DNA of 64,000 nucleotides from Meandrina meandrites. Lineage: Eukaryota; Cnidaria; Anthozoa; Scleractinia; Meandrinidae. This document shows, piece by piece, positions 50,601 through 51,726 of this stretch. Within the stretch, counting starts at the first letter, position 1. Each line of letters starts with the position of its first letter. Below the pieces are notes generated by a model that saw nothing but the letters and a program-made list of their open reading frames with translations, had not been told where the DNA came from and did not search any database. The translations under genes were made by a program, and so were the position numbers. The stretch is from contig OY855903.1 in assembly GCA_963693305.1 (NCBI GenBank), forward strand, positions 55,370,150 through 55,434,149, written 5' to 3'.

Positions 50601-51726
50601 TTCAGGTGTTTTGTTAAGAAAATTACATTTTATCGCAAGTAACAGATGCGAATCAATGCAGTTATAACCTATAAACTAGAATTCCTGAAATTTTTTTGCA
50701 GTTGCGATTTCGTCACTGATTTATTGCTTTTACACGATTATAATATTAGAGAAAGGTAGACACCCGGAGCCGAAATCTACAGCCCAGGGTGAAAAGGGGT
50801 ACCTTAAGAGTAAAAGGAGTCCCATTTTGACCATTGAGGGCGTAGAAGTTACACCATAGCCTTGACACACGTCTACATTTTACTGTTGATACCTCATCGC
50901 GGGCACTCATACAAGTCATACAACGTGCGACAAAGAAAACCTAAGCGTTTACTATCACGTCCCCCCAACGGTTATTGTGTGTTGCTCGTTAATTCGTTTT
51001 GTTCGTTTTCCACATAGAGCGTAAAATATTCAAGAGTGGTTCTGTAGTTGCGACGAGTCAGCAATCCGAACTAACAGCAAAACTCGTTACTTTTTTTAAC
51101 AGAGATAAATAGAAATAGAAATAACAACACCAGCTTTCATCCTTCAAACCGCATTACTAACAAAGCAAATTTTCATGCCAGGGGACATTTAGATCTGTAG
51201 GGGAGCGTTTTTTAAGCAGGTTATCGTTGGTTTATCAATTCAATTTGACCTACGTTCAAGGTGACAAACCAAACCACAACATTTAGACTTTAAATGCATA
51301 ATTCATGGTAAAAAAAGTATTTGGCGTTGCAGTGAAGTCCTTGAAGCGATTTGTGCGTCTCTTTCAGTAAACGTTTCGGAAAACGTTTGTTCCTTAAGTA
51401 GCGTAAGGCTTGTTCACATGAAGTATGACTACGTTTCTTTACAGTAATATTCAACTAAGGTAGCTTACTGCATAAGCAAAAGCACACGTTAACACAATAA
51501 AGCGAGATATACATCACAACAAATGTTCATCGATTTCTTTTAAAAGACAGTTTTATTTACCACTTACCCATTTCAATGTTTTTGAAAGCATCCAGCGTAG
51601 CTGTTTTGTTAACTATCACTCTAAGTTCCGTATTTGGTAAGATCGTCTTGTCGTTGTTTATAGTGTCGATGGCGAGTCTAAAGGCGGCTTCGTAGTCTGC
51701 TTGGAGCCTGTCAGAGAACACAGCAC
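23356..51726 (-). CDS. Ionotropic glutamate receptor subunit, gene B (13 exons seen, exon 1 not found)
   Basis: Tandem paralogue of gene A and the same kind of ligand-gated channel. Thirteen exons join in consistent phase for 2822 nt (about 940 codons). The signal-peptide exon upstream of 51726 was not found. Domain order is as in gene A: amino-terminal domain, S1 with [10 protein letters not shown], pore with YVSQGPDV, gating motif [10 protein letters not shown]2 with IFDSVVLEY, last helix and tail. Exons 3, 6, 8, 9, 10, 11 and 12 have exactly the gene A lengths. Gene A exons 4 and 5 are one exon here (260 = 185 + 75). The intron 31890-49381 contains the Polinton and a PLE fragment, and the intron before exon 12 contains a 1.84 kb foldback. 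No coding exon is visibly broken, so the gene may still be functional if the 17.5 kb intron is spliced. Confidence 0.85.
24247..24407 (-). CDS. Gene B exon: last membrane helix
   Basis: 161 nt encoding a Ser-rich lead-in and the last helix ([20 protein letters not shown]) followed by [17 protein letters not shown]. Donor GAG|GTATT. Confidence 0.88.
24822..24982 (-). CDS. Gene B exon: end of S2
   Basis: 161 nt encoding [20 protein letters not shown] and on to CESEETDHG; one codon shorter than gene A exon 13. Donor ACG|GTAAG. Confidence 0.88.
25675..26002 (-). CDS. Gene B exon: gating motif and S2
   Basis: 328 nt encoding [17 protein letters not shown] gating helix and S2 ([34 protein letters not shown]). 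Acceptor TTTTTAG, donor AAG|GTAAA. Confidence 0.92.
26285..28127. mobile_element. 1.84 kb foldback element with about 825-bp arms
   Basis: Left arm 26285-27110 and right arm 27303-28127 are near-identical inverted copies (a few mismatches by eye) around a 192-bp spacer. The ends read TTAAGGTGACTCGATCG and its reverse complement. No long open frame is present, so it is non-autonomous. TTAA at both ends could be part of the repeat or a piggyBac-like target duplication; a TTAA palindrome cannot tell these apart. It lies in a gene B intron. Confidence 0.9.
28669..29110 (-). CDS. Gene B exon: S1 end, first helix and pore
   Basis: 442 nt encoding [20 protein letters not shown], the first helix ([19 protein letters not shown]), the pore loop YVSQGPDV and [14 protein letters not shown] helix start. 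Same length as the gene A counterpart. Confidence 0.92.
29627..29824 (-). CDS. Gene B exon: S1 ligand-binding lobe
   Basis: 198 nt encoding [20 protein letters not shown] and [14 protein letters not shown] and on to MVRYLLDN. Donor AAT|GTAAGT. Confidence 0.9.
29935..29967 (+). repeat. Poly-G tract
   Basis: About 18 consecutive G flanked by G-rich sequence, on the strand opposite to gene B transcription, in a gene B intron. Potential G-quadruplex; also a typical site of assembly or length error. Confidence 0.9.
30437..30574 (-). CDS. Gene B exon: linker into S1
   Basis: 138 nt encoding [20 protein letters not shown] and on to TTIRVVTVI. Acceptor TTCAG, donor ATT|GTGAGT. Confidence 0.86.
30765..30869 (-). 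CDS. Gene B exon: amino-terminal domain ([12 protein letters not shown])
   Basis: 105 nt encoding [20 protein letters not shown] and [15 protein letters not shown]. Acceptor TCTCAG, donor CAG|GTTAG. Confidence 0.86.
31186..31356 (-). CDS. Gene B exon: amino-terminal domain (TPGGKSYDA)
   Basis: 171 nt encoding [20 protein letters not shown] and on to MDYIKN. Ordinary donor AAT|GTGAGC where gene A has a GC donor. Confidence 0.86.
31391..31684. mobile_element. MITE-like element with repeated GACGGATCATCCGTC motif
   Basis: Terminal inverted repeats TGGCCC-ATTTATACTAG and GACGGATCATCCGTC at both ends enclose 294 bp. The near-palindrome GACGGAT-ATCCGTC or a one-base variant occurs about five times inside (around 31410, 31494, 31567, 31634 and 31651). 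No coding capacity. Lies in the same gene B region as the Polinton, just 3' of it. Confidence 0.8.
31752..31889 (-). CDS. Gene B exon after the Polinton-bearing intron
   Basis: 138 nt after a strong acceptor (TTTTCCCTCAG), encoding [20 protein letters not shown] and on to NDRIS. Donor AGT|GTAAGT. Same length as gene A exon 6. Confidence 0.88.
32188..32432 (+). repeat. Polinton left terminal inverted repeat
   Basis: 245 bp, by eye identical to the reverse complement of 48142-48386. The first 171 bp (32188-32358) fold on themselves: 28-bp perfect outer stem, a diverged patch, a further stem of about 28 bp and a small inner hairpin GGGGCTAAACCCC. Confidence 0.95.
32440..32823 (+). CDS. Polinton orphan protein 1 (127 aa)
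   Basis: The first gene inside the left repeat, with its ATG eight bases after the repeat ends. The N-terminus is strongly basic ([19 protein letters not shown]), the middle acidic ([17 protein letters not shown]). No domain recognised. The end pattern ([16 protein letters not shown]) suggests a helix. No TATATA box precedes it, unlike most genes of the element. Function unknown; the basic/acidic split would fit nucleic-acid or core binding, but that is a guess. Confidence 0.65.
   Translation: MGRGRKGLLNQSRKKTKTPKNRLTTQHTLFIGEPEKGQIIDPPIQISDELLTALKKMSPQDLKNTLVQPEEEQEEVDLTDMEEYDLTGSGEPVYETPIMTPQLTRRIMANEFSPDQVEYIIKKSLHF
33015..33347 (+). CDS. Polinton orphan protein 2 (110 aa from the chosen start)
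   Basis: The frame is open from 32853, but the upstream 54 codons look unlike protein, and the ATG at 33015 ([20 protein letters not shown]) begins a clean helical, Lys/Glu-rich protein. The motif [20 protein letters not shown] suggests a coiled or helical N-terminal domain. No recognised family. Lies 92 bp after the stop of the first orphan and 28 bp before the next gene, so it is probably co-transcribed. Confidence 0.6.
   Translation: MDIAESMQKLTPEQQKLFIKKLAEAIAAAAKKFGQEIEKYQKDPYVHFNGMKIKKTLKQCIPYTEEQWEKVMEKQRMYKNKQLINFIDKVFFEDGAVQFKETRHKGINND
33375..33722 (+). CDS. Polinton orphan protein 3, Cys-rich (115 aa)
   Basis: N-terminal helix ([20 protein letters not shown]) then a cysteine cluster [19 protein letters not shown] with C-x2-C pairs that could bind zinc. 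No named family recognised. It ends 78 bp before the convergent fibre gene. A small zinc-binding regulatory or packaging role is possible but unproven. Confidence 0.6.
   Translation: MDTLELIQALPAELREQILKEYVKIKLWQRKMEGWDEVNKAILEAPYCLKNEQITWILHCYKCELECQRNYLCSLCYTRKRQREYLGPDLFDPDEYDPCFTKWITINSRVWSYTH
33800..35410 (-). CDS. Collagen-like fibre protein (536 aa)
   Basis: Residues about 21-130 are continuous Gly-x-y repeats rich in [10 protein letters not shown] and KGDKGEKG, the collagen-like triple-helix pattern used in viral and phage fibres. A C-terminal region of about 400 residues follows, with a twice-repeated short element ([20 protein letters not shown] and [17 protein letters not shown]) and a probable globular, jelly-roll-like head. 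Likely a virion spike for attachment (inference). TATATAT lies only a few bases upstream of the ATG and overlaps the stop codon of the ATPase gene, with which it shares a leftward unit. The G/C-rich repeat codons contrast with the AT-rich neighbours. Confidence 0.75.
   Translation of the reverse strand: MGFLNGATGATQTHDESTSIRGETGPAGPAGPTGATGARGPKGEKGDKGNTGPQGPKGDKGDAGEKGIKGDTGSQGPTGPAGPAGATGPTGPTGATGPAGPTGATGPAGSKGAMGDKGEKGEKGDSGDVSTINITGDILMKDHAIKQLANPTGDQDAVNLGSMKKYVGSNSISAGHSHKKNALAYLERGSGVTDVNNVTSVTFEDFTSNLHSVNKKAYTFNLVRTGVNSFNSRLKLNKKPLSEGEYTICVEFFIPKVDNDWFISASTPNPVDTLNYHTKHFNSHSPKYSRTIIHTRKYKDNDNTIYLDISNSGYDGSSPLEKAALIIYGVKGYQTDVDGTVYDQAFVIDDGDFTLQTDLDLNGFSLKNYDRGYKIENDTIRLQKDLDLSGYAIKNLQPRIVITGEWIYNENKGGDRTFVKFGNNIRVMAPFPCIIEGVSALIIELKGASRTYERIGFGFRVPGSLLTNTPFTSVRNADGLKYQYAAPQASNGARIRLDSGQYFALSLSQPGRAESALVNTKRVLVSLILMDDFSFR
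35413..36045 (-). CDS. ATP: Packaging ATPase, A32/FtsK-like (210 aa)
   Basis: P-loop ATPase that translocates genome DNA into the capsid in Polintons, virophages and related viruses. Walker A is GPSNSGKT at residues 34-41, Walker B KIVIFDD at about 107-113, and the following [15 protein letters not shown] carries the sensor Gln typical of A32-like enzymes. Length fits the family (200-280 aa). Starts 29 bp from the divergent gene at 36075, sharing a TATATATA box, and stops 2 bp before the fibre gene begins. Confidence 0.9.
   Translation of the reverse strand: MKIPNYDPSLTTKSNYKQGHTCMPADTFRMLICGPSNSGKTNILMHMIYKLLVYDKIYLCAKNLHQDKYQYMIDDFDTRVNPVAGYDVIEGGNDVIPLETLSTDNQKIVIFDDMVCESNQNDIIDYFINGRHRNCSVIYLSQSYFKVPKNIRDNCSHFCIFNFLPKENNRIADELGIDRELLERATDAKYSFLYHDKPKKTTLKNFDENI
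36046..36074. promoter_or_regulatory. Symmetrical divergent promoter
   Basis: The 29 bp between the ATPase ATG (-) and the 36075 ATG (+) consist of 10 bp, TTATATATA (36056-36064), 10 bp. The box therefore lies exactly ten bases from both start codons. Confidence 0.6.
36075..36698 (+). CDS. Polinton protein with Ser/Pro/Thr-rich linker, upstream part (207 aa)
   Basis: N-terminal helical, charged region ([20 protein letters not shown]), then a low-complexity Pro/Ser/Thr stretch at about residues 95-130, then a conserved-looking end. The frame stops at TGA (36696-36698) right after a run of nine A (36683-36691). The +1 frame continues open from that run to 36972, so this and the next entry probably were one protein. 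One copy of the 15-17-bp palindrome lies at 36251-36266 and encodes SNSVA. Function unknown; the position before the capsid genes suggests a structural or scaffold role. Confidence 0.6.
   Translation: MSMKKWQKIVSEKAEVEQQNDKILAVIKNNKINKEFGQLSGEDLFKPITSRLDKLQVGDSNSVAEPKEEVPDYGMDEFDLNNPFDGDFNPDAETPPPTPSPSPSPTPSPTPTSSPTSSPPPSPTSTPLPPLAEEEETELMEESGASRGEKPTKWGPPQELVIEGSESNDLRTLNRMLTENKDNPNYVVKSKTSKFHGDTLAVIKKKR
36690..36972 (+). CDS. Downstream part of the same protein in +1 frame
   Basis: Open from the A9 tract to TAA at 36970-36972; the first ATG in this frame is at 36748. Contains a helical segment ([20 protein letters not shown], then [20 protein letters not shown]). Either a frameshifted 3' half, a product of slippage at the A9 tract, or a separate 74-aa protein from 36748. 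The stop overlaps the TATATAA box of the next gene. Confidence 0.55.
36978..37757 (+). CDS. PX: Candidate minor capsid (penton-like) protein (259 aa)
   Basis: Begins [20 protein letters not shown], followed by [20 protein letters not shown] and [15 protein letters not shown]. The beta-rich pattern, size and place just before the major capsid gene fit the single-jelly-roll minor capsid protein that forms vertices in Polintons and related viruses (family knowledge). I cannot confirm the fold by eye. TATATAAG precedes the ATG by a few bases. Confidence 0.7.
   Translation: MSTHFHFNLLLDSQLAKQNNANSKSHDFTIKFDPPIALEPSKSYKAALNELVSMSYSWYNIAKLYNNNKFKWRKKTEKWKTVTIPDGMYDYNGLNTTIQALIGRVDPKDEKSKFIFQLYFHTTTYRAVILLEDGYELDLTEGEFAPLLGFYKKTIDRANNRSDRVPNITRGVDWIYIHCDLITRAVDNIGGDVMFSFSTAELVVSYPFSKEPRRLLWHPVNKNRINAINIKITDGRNNIIDLNDQDVALSIIIEEEKEK
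37777..38262 (+). CDS. Basic core-like protein (161 aa)
   Basis: Lys/Arg-rich (over a quarter Lys plus Arg), with a coiled-coil-like segment ([19 protein letters not shown]), two tandem copies of [10 protein letters not shown] encoded by a 30-bp tandem repeat (38039-38098), and alanine/lysine helices. A complete palindrome copy (38019-38035) and a degraded one (38159-38172) lie inside. A DNA-condensing or internal virion protein is likely (inference). Confidence 0.6.
   Translation: MNHPSEWARYYDAPNGTYRYRHKGTGVVRDTLMNIGKRFKKKVTRQTLEKAVNEASKQMLKKAEEKAEEKAADKIQAVLRNSNSVATPSVKPKGKKTPSVKPKGKKTPPQKLSTESRQKLKKMLNPGVATQLSGDSRKKLNQILNAGRAARLKVNQLIAEN
38296..39561 (+). CDS. MCP: Candidate major capsid protein, double jelly-roll (421 aa)
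   Basis: The best major-capsid candidate. Landmarks near the start are [40 protein letters not shown] and [20 protein letters not shown], which I associate with the Polinton PY/hexon family, followed by [13 protein letters not shown] and WVPMLRF. 421 residues is the low end for a double-jelly-roll protein. It should form the trimeric capsomers of an icosahedral shell. TATATAG lies 8 bp before the ATG. No stops or shifts are present, so a full product is possible. Confidence 0.8.
   Translation: MFRSHRHLEKTEYVRVMLDKPITIPGNNQHQVKTNYKFTLTDRDNWFDWYNAYFRADFTFEATADGAQVAADARSAPINGSFSLINKLVVKSAGKNIYNVDNIHKLIFIKNLLDFSDDYARSAAKNQFWYLDTTNSNVTAAAATNLGIRERGLLAHAGLTVETLIPLNRYSFFEELSDKLLPPMQMEFEIELQSDAELIWQNDGTDRRVVVRNFELWVPMLRFTSEGQKLANENFLKPQKWTYLNEMIQPSSSRRDAFGQWQINPGIKDAKHVFIFIQQSRKKDALTQNPYFFDTFNIDGDNSAKLATCRLQYGSSQYYPELDYDENFKLRILNDLMNYRYRKNDYNTGVQLQPNNFKDLYPVLYFDLRENKDNMTNDPKQMLFHYRLNEAANAQDYTIYAGILYESEFALRQVGNELVMV
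39592..40005 (+). CDS. Basic DNA-binding core-like protein (137 aa)
   Basis: Starts [20 protein letters not shown], with two related helical units ([20 protein letters not shown] and [20 protein letters not shown]) and a Pro-rich end [10 protein letters not shown]. The repeated unit pattern recurs in small basic proteins of Polintons and relatives (my recollection, not checked). It ends just after an A8 tract, past which the protease frame continues in +1. ATATAAG precedes the ATG. Confidence 0.65.
   Translation: MTTYYPHKISLSDGQKVSLARAFGRGEAVTLRFKNEAITGGSDTLHLTARQIKKIERAIKNKTGVDIDMSKTQIRRVRNAIKKTTGVDNATIEKKTGSGMRVKPPTGGKGMRINPPPFMRPPPFIGSWGDQKKARLR
39911..40432 (+). CDS. PRO: Adenain-like cysteine protease (173 aa in this frame)
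   Basis: Maturation protease of the adenain/Ulp1 type that cuts capsid precursors in Polintons. Candidate catalytic residues are in the expected order: His81 in GTHWVC, Asp93 in YFDSFG, Gln123, and Cys130 in RCGYYC. The Gln-to-Cys distance of seven matches adenain. The first ATG in frame (39911) lies inside the preceding gene and gives an unconvincing leader; the conserved part begins at about 39980 ([15 protein letters not shown]). It may instead be made by +1 slippage at the A8 tract 39984-39991 or by an internal start. Confidence 0.82.
   Translation: MERVCASTLHHLCALHHLLVLGVIKKKPAFVDVPLTDYDLQRWCQYLKIPIKGIFARDEIHVKNHSPCIINMDDLGGPGTHWVCCWDGTEYFDSFGLPPPAEWEIELILEGKKTFLRNDNQLQEEFSVRCGYYCLLFLNERNKGRSFQEILSMFSENTHANEAVVKDYFTHNV
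40434..41018 (+). CDS. Zinc-ribbon protein with amphipathic tail (194 aa)
   Basis: The start at 40434 ([11 protein letters not shown]) is chosen over 40425 because the paralogous next gene starts [11 protein letters not shown]. The N-terminal 50 residues carry C-x29-C-x2-C in a rubredoxin/zinc-ribbon-like module ([20 protein letters not shown]) nearly identical to the next gene. The C-terminal part is helical and amphipathic ([20 protein letters not shown]) and may act on membranes or inside the capsid (inference). A TATA sequence directly precedes the ATG. Confidence 0.65.
   Translation: MDVYCVKEKRFTPNVVGSEKITTAKNGRRLLKVKCASCGITKTRFISDSWVKPENNKTQSGAAQEGGNILDPIFKWTRRGLPKKKREELARAEKRMFGGGVLDTVGNTAAEAFFEYGVPYLAKQGVKQGRYFASEFLRQPEYQKKLANKAKPIARKAVNYTIDALSGDLLTKASNRLRPKDMIPGNKLKGGCHN
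41062..41070 (+). promoter_or_regulatory. TATATAAG box abutting the start codon
   Basis: TTATATAAG is immediately followed by the ATG of the phospholipase gene. Similar boxes directly precede the genes at 36978, 38296, 39592 and 41957. Confidence 0.55.
41071..41931 (+). CDS. Zinc-ribbon plus phospholipase A2-like protein (286 aa)
   Basis: N-terminal zinc-ribbon module duplicated from the previous gene, then a phospholipase A2 domain of the parvovirus VP1u type: calcium loop YTGPYNPL at 104-111 and catalytic HDVDY at 142-146. Such domains breach endosomal membranes during virus entry (family knowledge), and PLA2 genes have been noted in some Polinton-like viruses. A Cys-rich end ([10 protein letters not shown]) could be disulfide-bonded. 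TATATAAG abuts the ATG. Confidence 0.78.
   Translation: MEVYCVKEKRFTPNVPGSEKNTTTKNGRRLLKVKCASCGITKTRFVSNKTQSGGNYDMRIYAGNRVDDPTNPLYQRGGRGFDLHKAIGKLPKPKKGWTLPGHNYTGPYNPLEKQLSYDPKTGKILKIYQQPTGATDAVAMQHDVDYAVCAGKKNEKGCKHAADKKMVKALDAIPKNKRQWGHAAARNAISSKQKVGLGVGETINKKIGEKIPGFQPAQDVAAAIMAVTGGDKDLFKKYWSGDIAKGAFNTKTGLFSKKFWTHPKNTTGPCNRVVYKNGKWHNRYCD
41957..42475 (+). CDS. Polinton membrane protein (172 aa)
   Basis: A charged N-terminus is followed by a long hydrophobic block (about residues 42-94: [40 protein letters not shown]) that can form two membrane spans, then a helical polar tail ([19 protein letters not shown]). Probable virion or host-membrane protein; no named family assigned. ACACATATATAAG lies just before the ATG. 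Its last 21 bases overlap the convergent gene at 42455. Confidence 0.65.
   Translation: MDSATKFRRDEIEMIKKNLENQLVHYYQTSAKFKRWHTRCQTVCALTGGVATILTGSGLAASLSVVGVVVGAPLIATAALFSLVSTSSIVTIKFFLRKAKKHEKIQTLAEATLSTINSLISSALEDGKISDSEYQDIIKKYNSFTTAKTKLRFSNHTDGGVKVNRTSKTTSV
42455..42982 (-). CDS. Polinton orphan protein (175 aa)
   Basis: Begins [20 protein letters not shown], with a helical acidic segment and Trp-rich middle ([14 protein letters not shown]). No known domain. It includes a palindrome copy (42660-42675), read here as QQLS. Divergent from the integrase gene with a shared TATATA at 42995-43000. Function unknown. Confidence 0.6.
   Translation of the reverse strand: MSFDFPSPFPKMFGGQQSLQELDEMWVKEAEAKIKEIKPEKDLDFYSWEPPLPDEPHEEMRHHLKLWYLLAVLKKTGISLDQVGDNMGLTFLGNVIYQFKRNQQLSCYPGSCNYVCFLYNYFQKVSTRDWPAKNAILGKLTKKLPKMVQTRNKAEKSFNEWWLEANTPPLNRSCL
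42983..43021. promoter_or_regulatory. Second divergent promoter
   Basis: The 39 bp between the 42982 gene (-) and the integrase (+) contains TGTATATATG (TATATA at 42995-43000). It lies 12 bp from the leftward ATG and about 21 bp from the rightward one. Confidence 0.5.
43022..44023 (+). CDS. INT: Retrovirus-type DD35E integrase (333 aa)
   Basis: DDE recombinase that inserts the element, acting on the inverted-repeat ends. Asp73 (HQADLLF), Asp140 (LQVDPGREF) and Glu175 ([14 protein letters not shown]) form the triad, with exactly 35 residues between the last two. A complete 17-bp palindrome (43270-43286) encodes DSNSVAKT between the first catalytic strand and the next ([14 protein letters not shown]), at a place where related integrases have a loop. 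The stop overlaps the PolB stop at CTAG. Confidence 0.92.
   Translation: MDRKLERHYYSPQGYWKGISAIKKLAVAAKVPEVVAKEWLFKQALWQIYLPAPRYIPRLKFDVPTPNKVHQADLLFLPHDKVDSNSVAKTYKYALTVVDVASRFKEAQPLTSKNSDEVAKAFNTIYTRGPLKWPQLLQVDPGREFMGAVTKEMENHKTSIRRGHPEIHRDQAIVERFNRTLAERLFGHQYAVEMHSPEGLRSTVWVKRLPKVVSALNNQVTRLIGMKPAAAIKKKNVYAEPSTKYLRPVGENEKKLPSIVLVRYLYEPGELEGGTKRATDPIWSLDVFNLERSFTKPNQPVLYYLYDGPKRGFVREELLVVPPNTQLPPTNVN
44020..48090 (-). CDS. PolB: Protein-primed family B DNA polymerase (1356 aa)
   Basis: Replicates the element. Exonuclease motifs: Exo I DFEAYG at 572-577, Exo II FNSGSYD at 682-688, Exo III YYNNLD at 813-818. Polymerase motifs: [10 protein letters not shown] at 928-936, [11 protein letters not shown] at 1098-1107, C QMDTDS at 1197-1202, then KGMSKRQ. 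The N-terminal half holds [13 protein letters not shown] (261-273), [11 protein letters not shown] (372-382), a C2HC finger (388-408) and the Polinton-typical [11 protein letters not shown] (490-500). Full length with no shifts. TATATA lies 2 bp before the ATG. Confidence 0.95.
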   Translation of the reverse strand: MDEIDLESLEEELANLDPEDLRYLSKLIAEDTPTIQRVINTLLDEPIPEATKKKLKTPLKPLKPIPKPPPRNRKRNRKETILKIFDPIPPNKVKTVTDYQNEVLDLYHDTEYEGVEEESGRRYKRWRFVVGLNKDLTPRFIEKIRENVGTSFYMRHAYSYILENIEDGTRLIYYQNKGSPWMKTYADAEEWIKVREAVRLDPDNTERPDTKWIFESHFNVDVKVVLDRQPLMGTGPLPDWLRKQANTGRKQAMVALDTYRDNLCLWRCIAVHKGARPDRSTEAARDLAKSFYKLEKMPNSWVGKTSLDELEKVEMHLNKGKPFSDWLGIRVYMPECIEDEFDMEAPIEVVWHLTRNPAPQFKNIMTIGVFNEHAFLIKDITKLAKNYECIHCHSRFTKACNLQRHVERCAQGKTVTHCPGEKVEAPQTAYQKAFYPKQKASKESIQWLEYVAKRWKITIHHAESGHGGERWIEKSPVDGYNHERKLVLQYHGCSWHGCPRCYPNRGQILSHGTKTAEDLYQATKKRTAHLRKAGYKVIECWSCQWLIPGGADKYGEEPSKPQTKSYPHAILYDFEAYGDKNHRKKPTGNLTIENKHIPISVSVGDTLETEITKDGKQVPKVTHICEKNPKVLVQKFMEELKRREKNIRAKVRAEFMPADIELIPKDQRKKIEEWCDQVPTLGFNSGSYDLNLIKNYFAEQLAGTTNKVRVAKNGSKIMFLLTDRLRFLDIINYLGPGTSYAKWVEAYDCKATKSWLPYEWFDSQEKLDYPGLPKYEEWYSKLKKEYVLTRKEWEECQRLFKEKGMKTFKDWVKYYNNLDVAPGLEALQKMKNFYIEKGIDIMKDAVSIPGVSLHYLLKGAIERKAELYAPSKEAYEMLKEAVVGGPSLVFTRYHEVGKTRIRSHQYPIPRDGEVITGAHAKLCENILGYDANALYLSTMLREMPCGKERVCHYTDEYQVDAAPILTHRLKEKSWFGYAEVDIEIPNHLHQKFEEMCPFFHNKMVPTKAVPKHMKEYLRATGRKLVEKNKKLMGTLSAQRILLYEPLLQWYINHGAKITRVYRTIDYEPKVIFEWFVKEVTENRRTGDVDKSKALLADIFKLLGNSGYGKLIEALERQTNVIYTKDEKVVDRALRSAYFSDLDEIGEAYELESRKARITIRRPFQVGIAVYQLAKLRMLEFYYDFLDRYLDRKDFELIQMDTDSNYLAISGKSLEDIVKPDMREEFEKEKKNWLAWDKWSGRTPGLFKKEFEGERMIALCSKCYYAEHIQITTSKNKQEVKQKLSSKGMSKRQNEINWHRFKAALDGNKDMATNRGFRMRDGNMVTYEQEKLGLSAYYDKRWVLPDGIHTEPIEYHI
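48142..48386 (-). repeat. Polinton right terminal inverted repeat
   Basis: Mirror copy of 32188-32432. The self-complementary part is 48216-48386, in the same hairpin orientation (no flip/flop difference from the left end). Confidence 0.95.
48549..49172 (+). CDS. PLE linker plus GIY-YIG endonuclease fragment
   Basis: Contains [20 protein letters not shown], then [20 protein letters not shown] and [12 protein letters not shown], the PLE linker and GIY-YIG nuclease used to nick target DNA. The catalytic Tyr/Tyr ([13 protein letters not shown]), Arg (DRIKEH) and downstream Glu ([14 protein letters not shown] segment) appear present. The 416-aa-plus reverse transcriptase expected upstream is missing, so it cannot move alone. 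The first codons before the linker are probably not native. Confidence 0.75.
   Translation: MQKITKTRKPNTNAEPATEFKSTAVLPYVKGLSEQLRRCLQQQGVRAVFKSETTLRSHLVRPKDAVDSTKQDGVVYRIPCECGKVYIGETGRPMQDRIKEHDRDIRFARTQTSAVAEHTNNTGHYPLWNEVKFIDRDPHWYKRRVKEAIHIRLHPNNINRDSGIEIPEAWMTTIKKTQQQENCTTADRRGNNRASEQRGSKRANHSC
49234..49277 (+). ncRNA. Hammerhead ribozyme candidate in the PLE arm
   Basis: Core order on the plus strand: ATCGC (49234-49238), CTGATGA (49239-49245), stem II GACT/AGTC (49247-49250 and 49261-49264) with an inner GCA/TGC pair, GAAA (49265-49268), then GTC (49270-49272) and GCGAT (49273-49277). ATCGC pairs with GCGAT as helix I. Predicted cleavage follows C49272. PLEs are known to carry hammerheads in their terminal repeats. 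Stem III is almost absent, but ACGT (49268-49271) is self-complementary, so two molecules could share it. Confidence 0.7.
49382..49641 (-). CDS. Gene B exon 4 (fused equivalent of gene A exons 4 and 5)
   Basis: 260 nt encoding [18 protein letters not shown] through [14 protein letters not shown] straight into [16 protein letters not shown]. Donor AAT|GTAAGT. This exon borders the intron that holds the PLE and Polinton. Confidence 0.88.
49642..50025. other. Gene B intron, nothing else seen
   Basis: Intron between gene B exons 3 and 4; no repeat or gene recognised. Confidence 0.6.
50026..50295 (-). CDS. Gene B exon 3: amino-terminal domain
   Basis: 270 nt encoding [20 protein letters not shown] and [12 protein letters not shown], ending at SKDDYG. 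Acceptor TTTCAG, donor ACG|GTTTG. Confidence 0.88.
51568..51726 (-). CDS. Gene B exon 2: amino-terminal domain
   Basis: 159 nt after acceptor GTGCAG, encoding [20 protein letters not shown] and on to AFKNIEM. Donor TGG|GTAAGT. Phase 1 to 1, as in gene A exon 2. Confidence 0.88.
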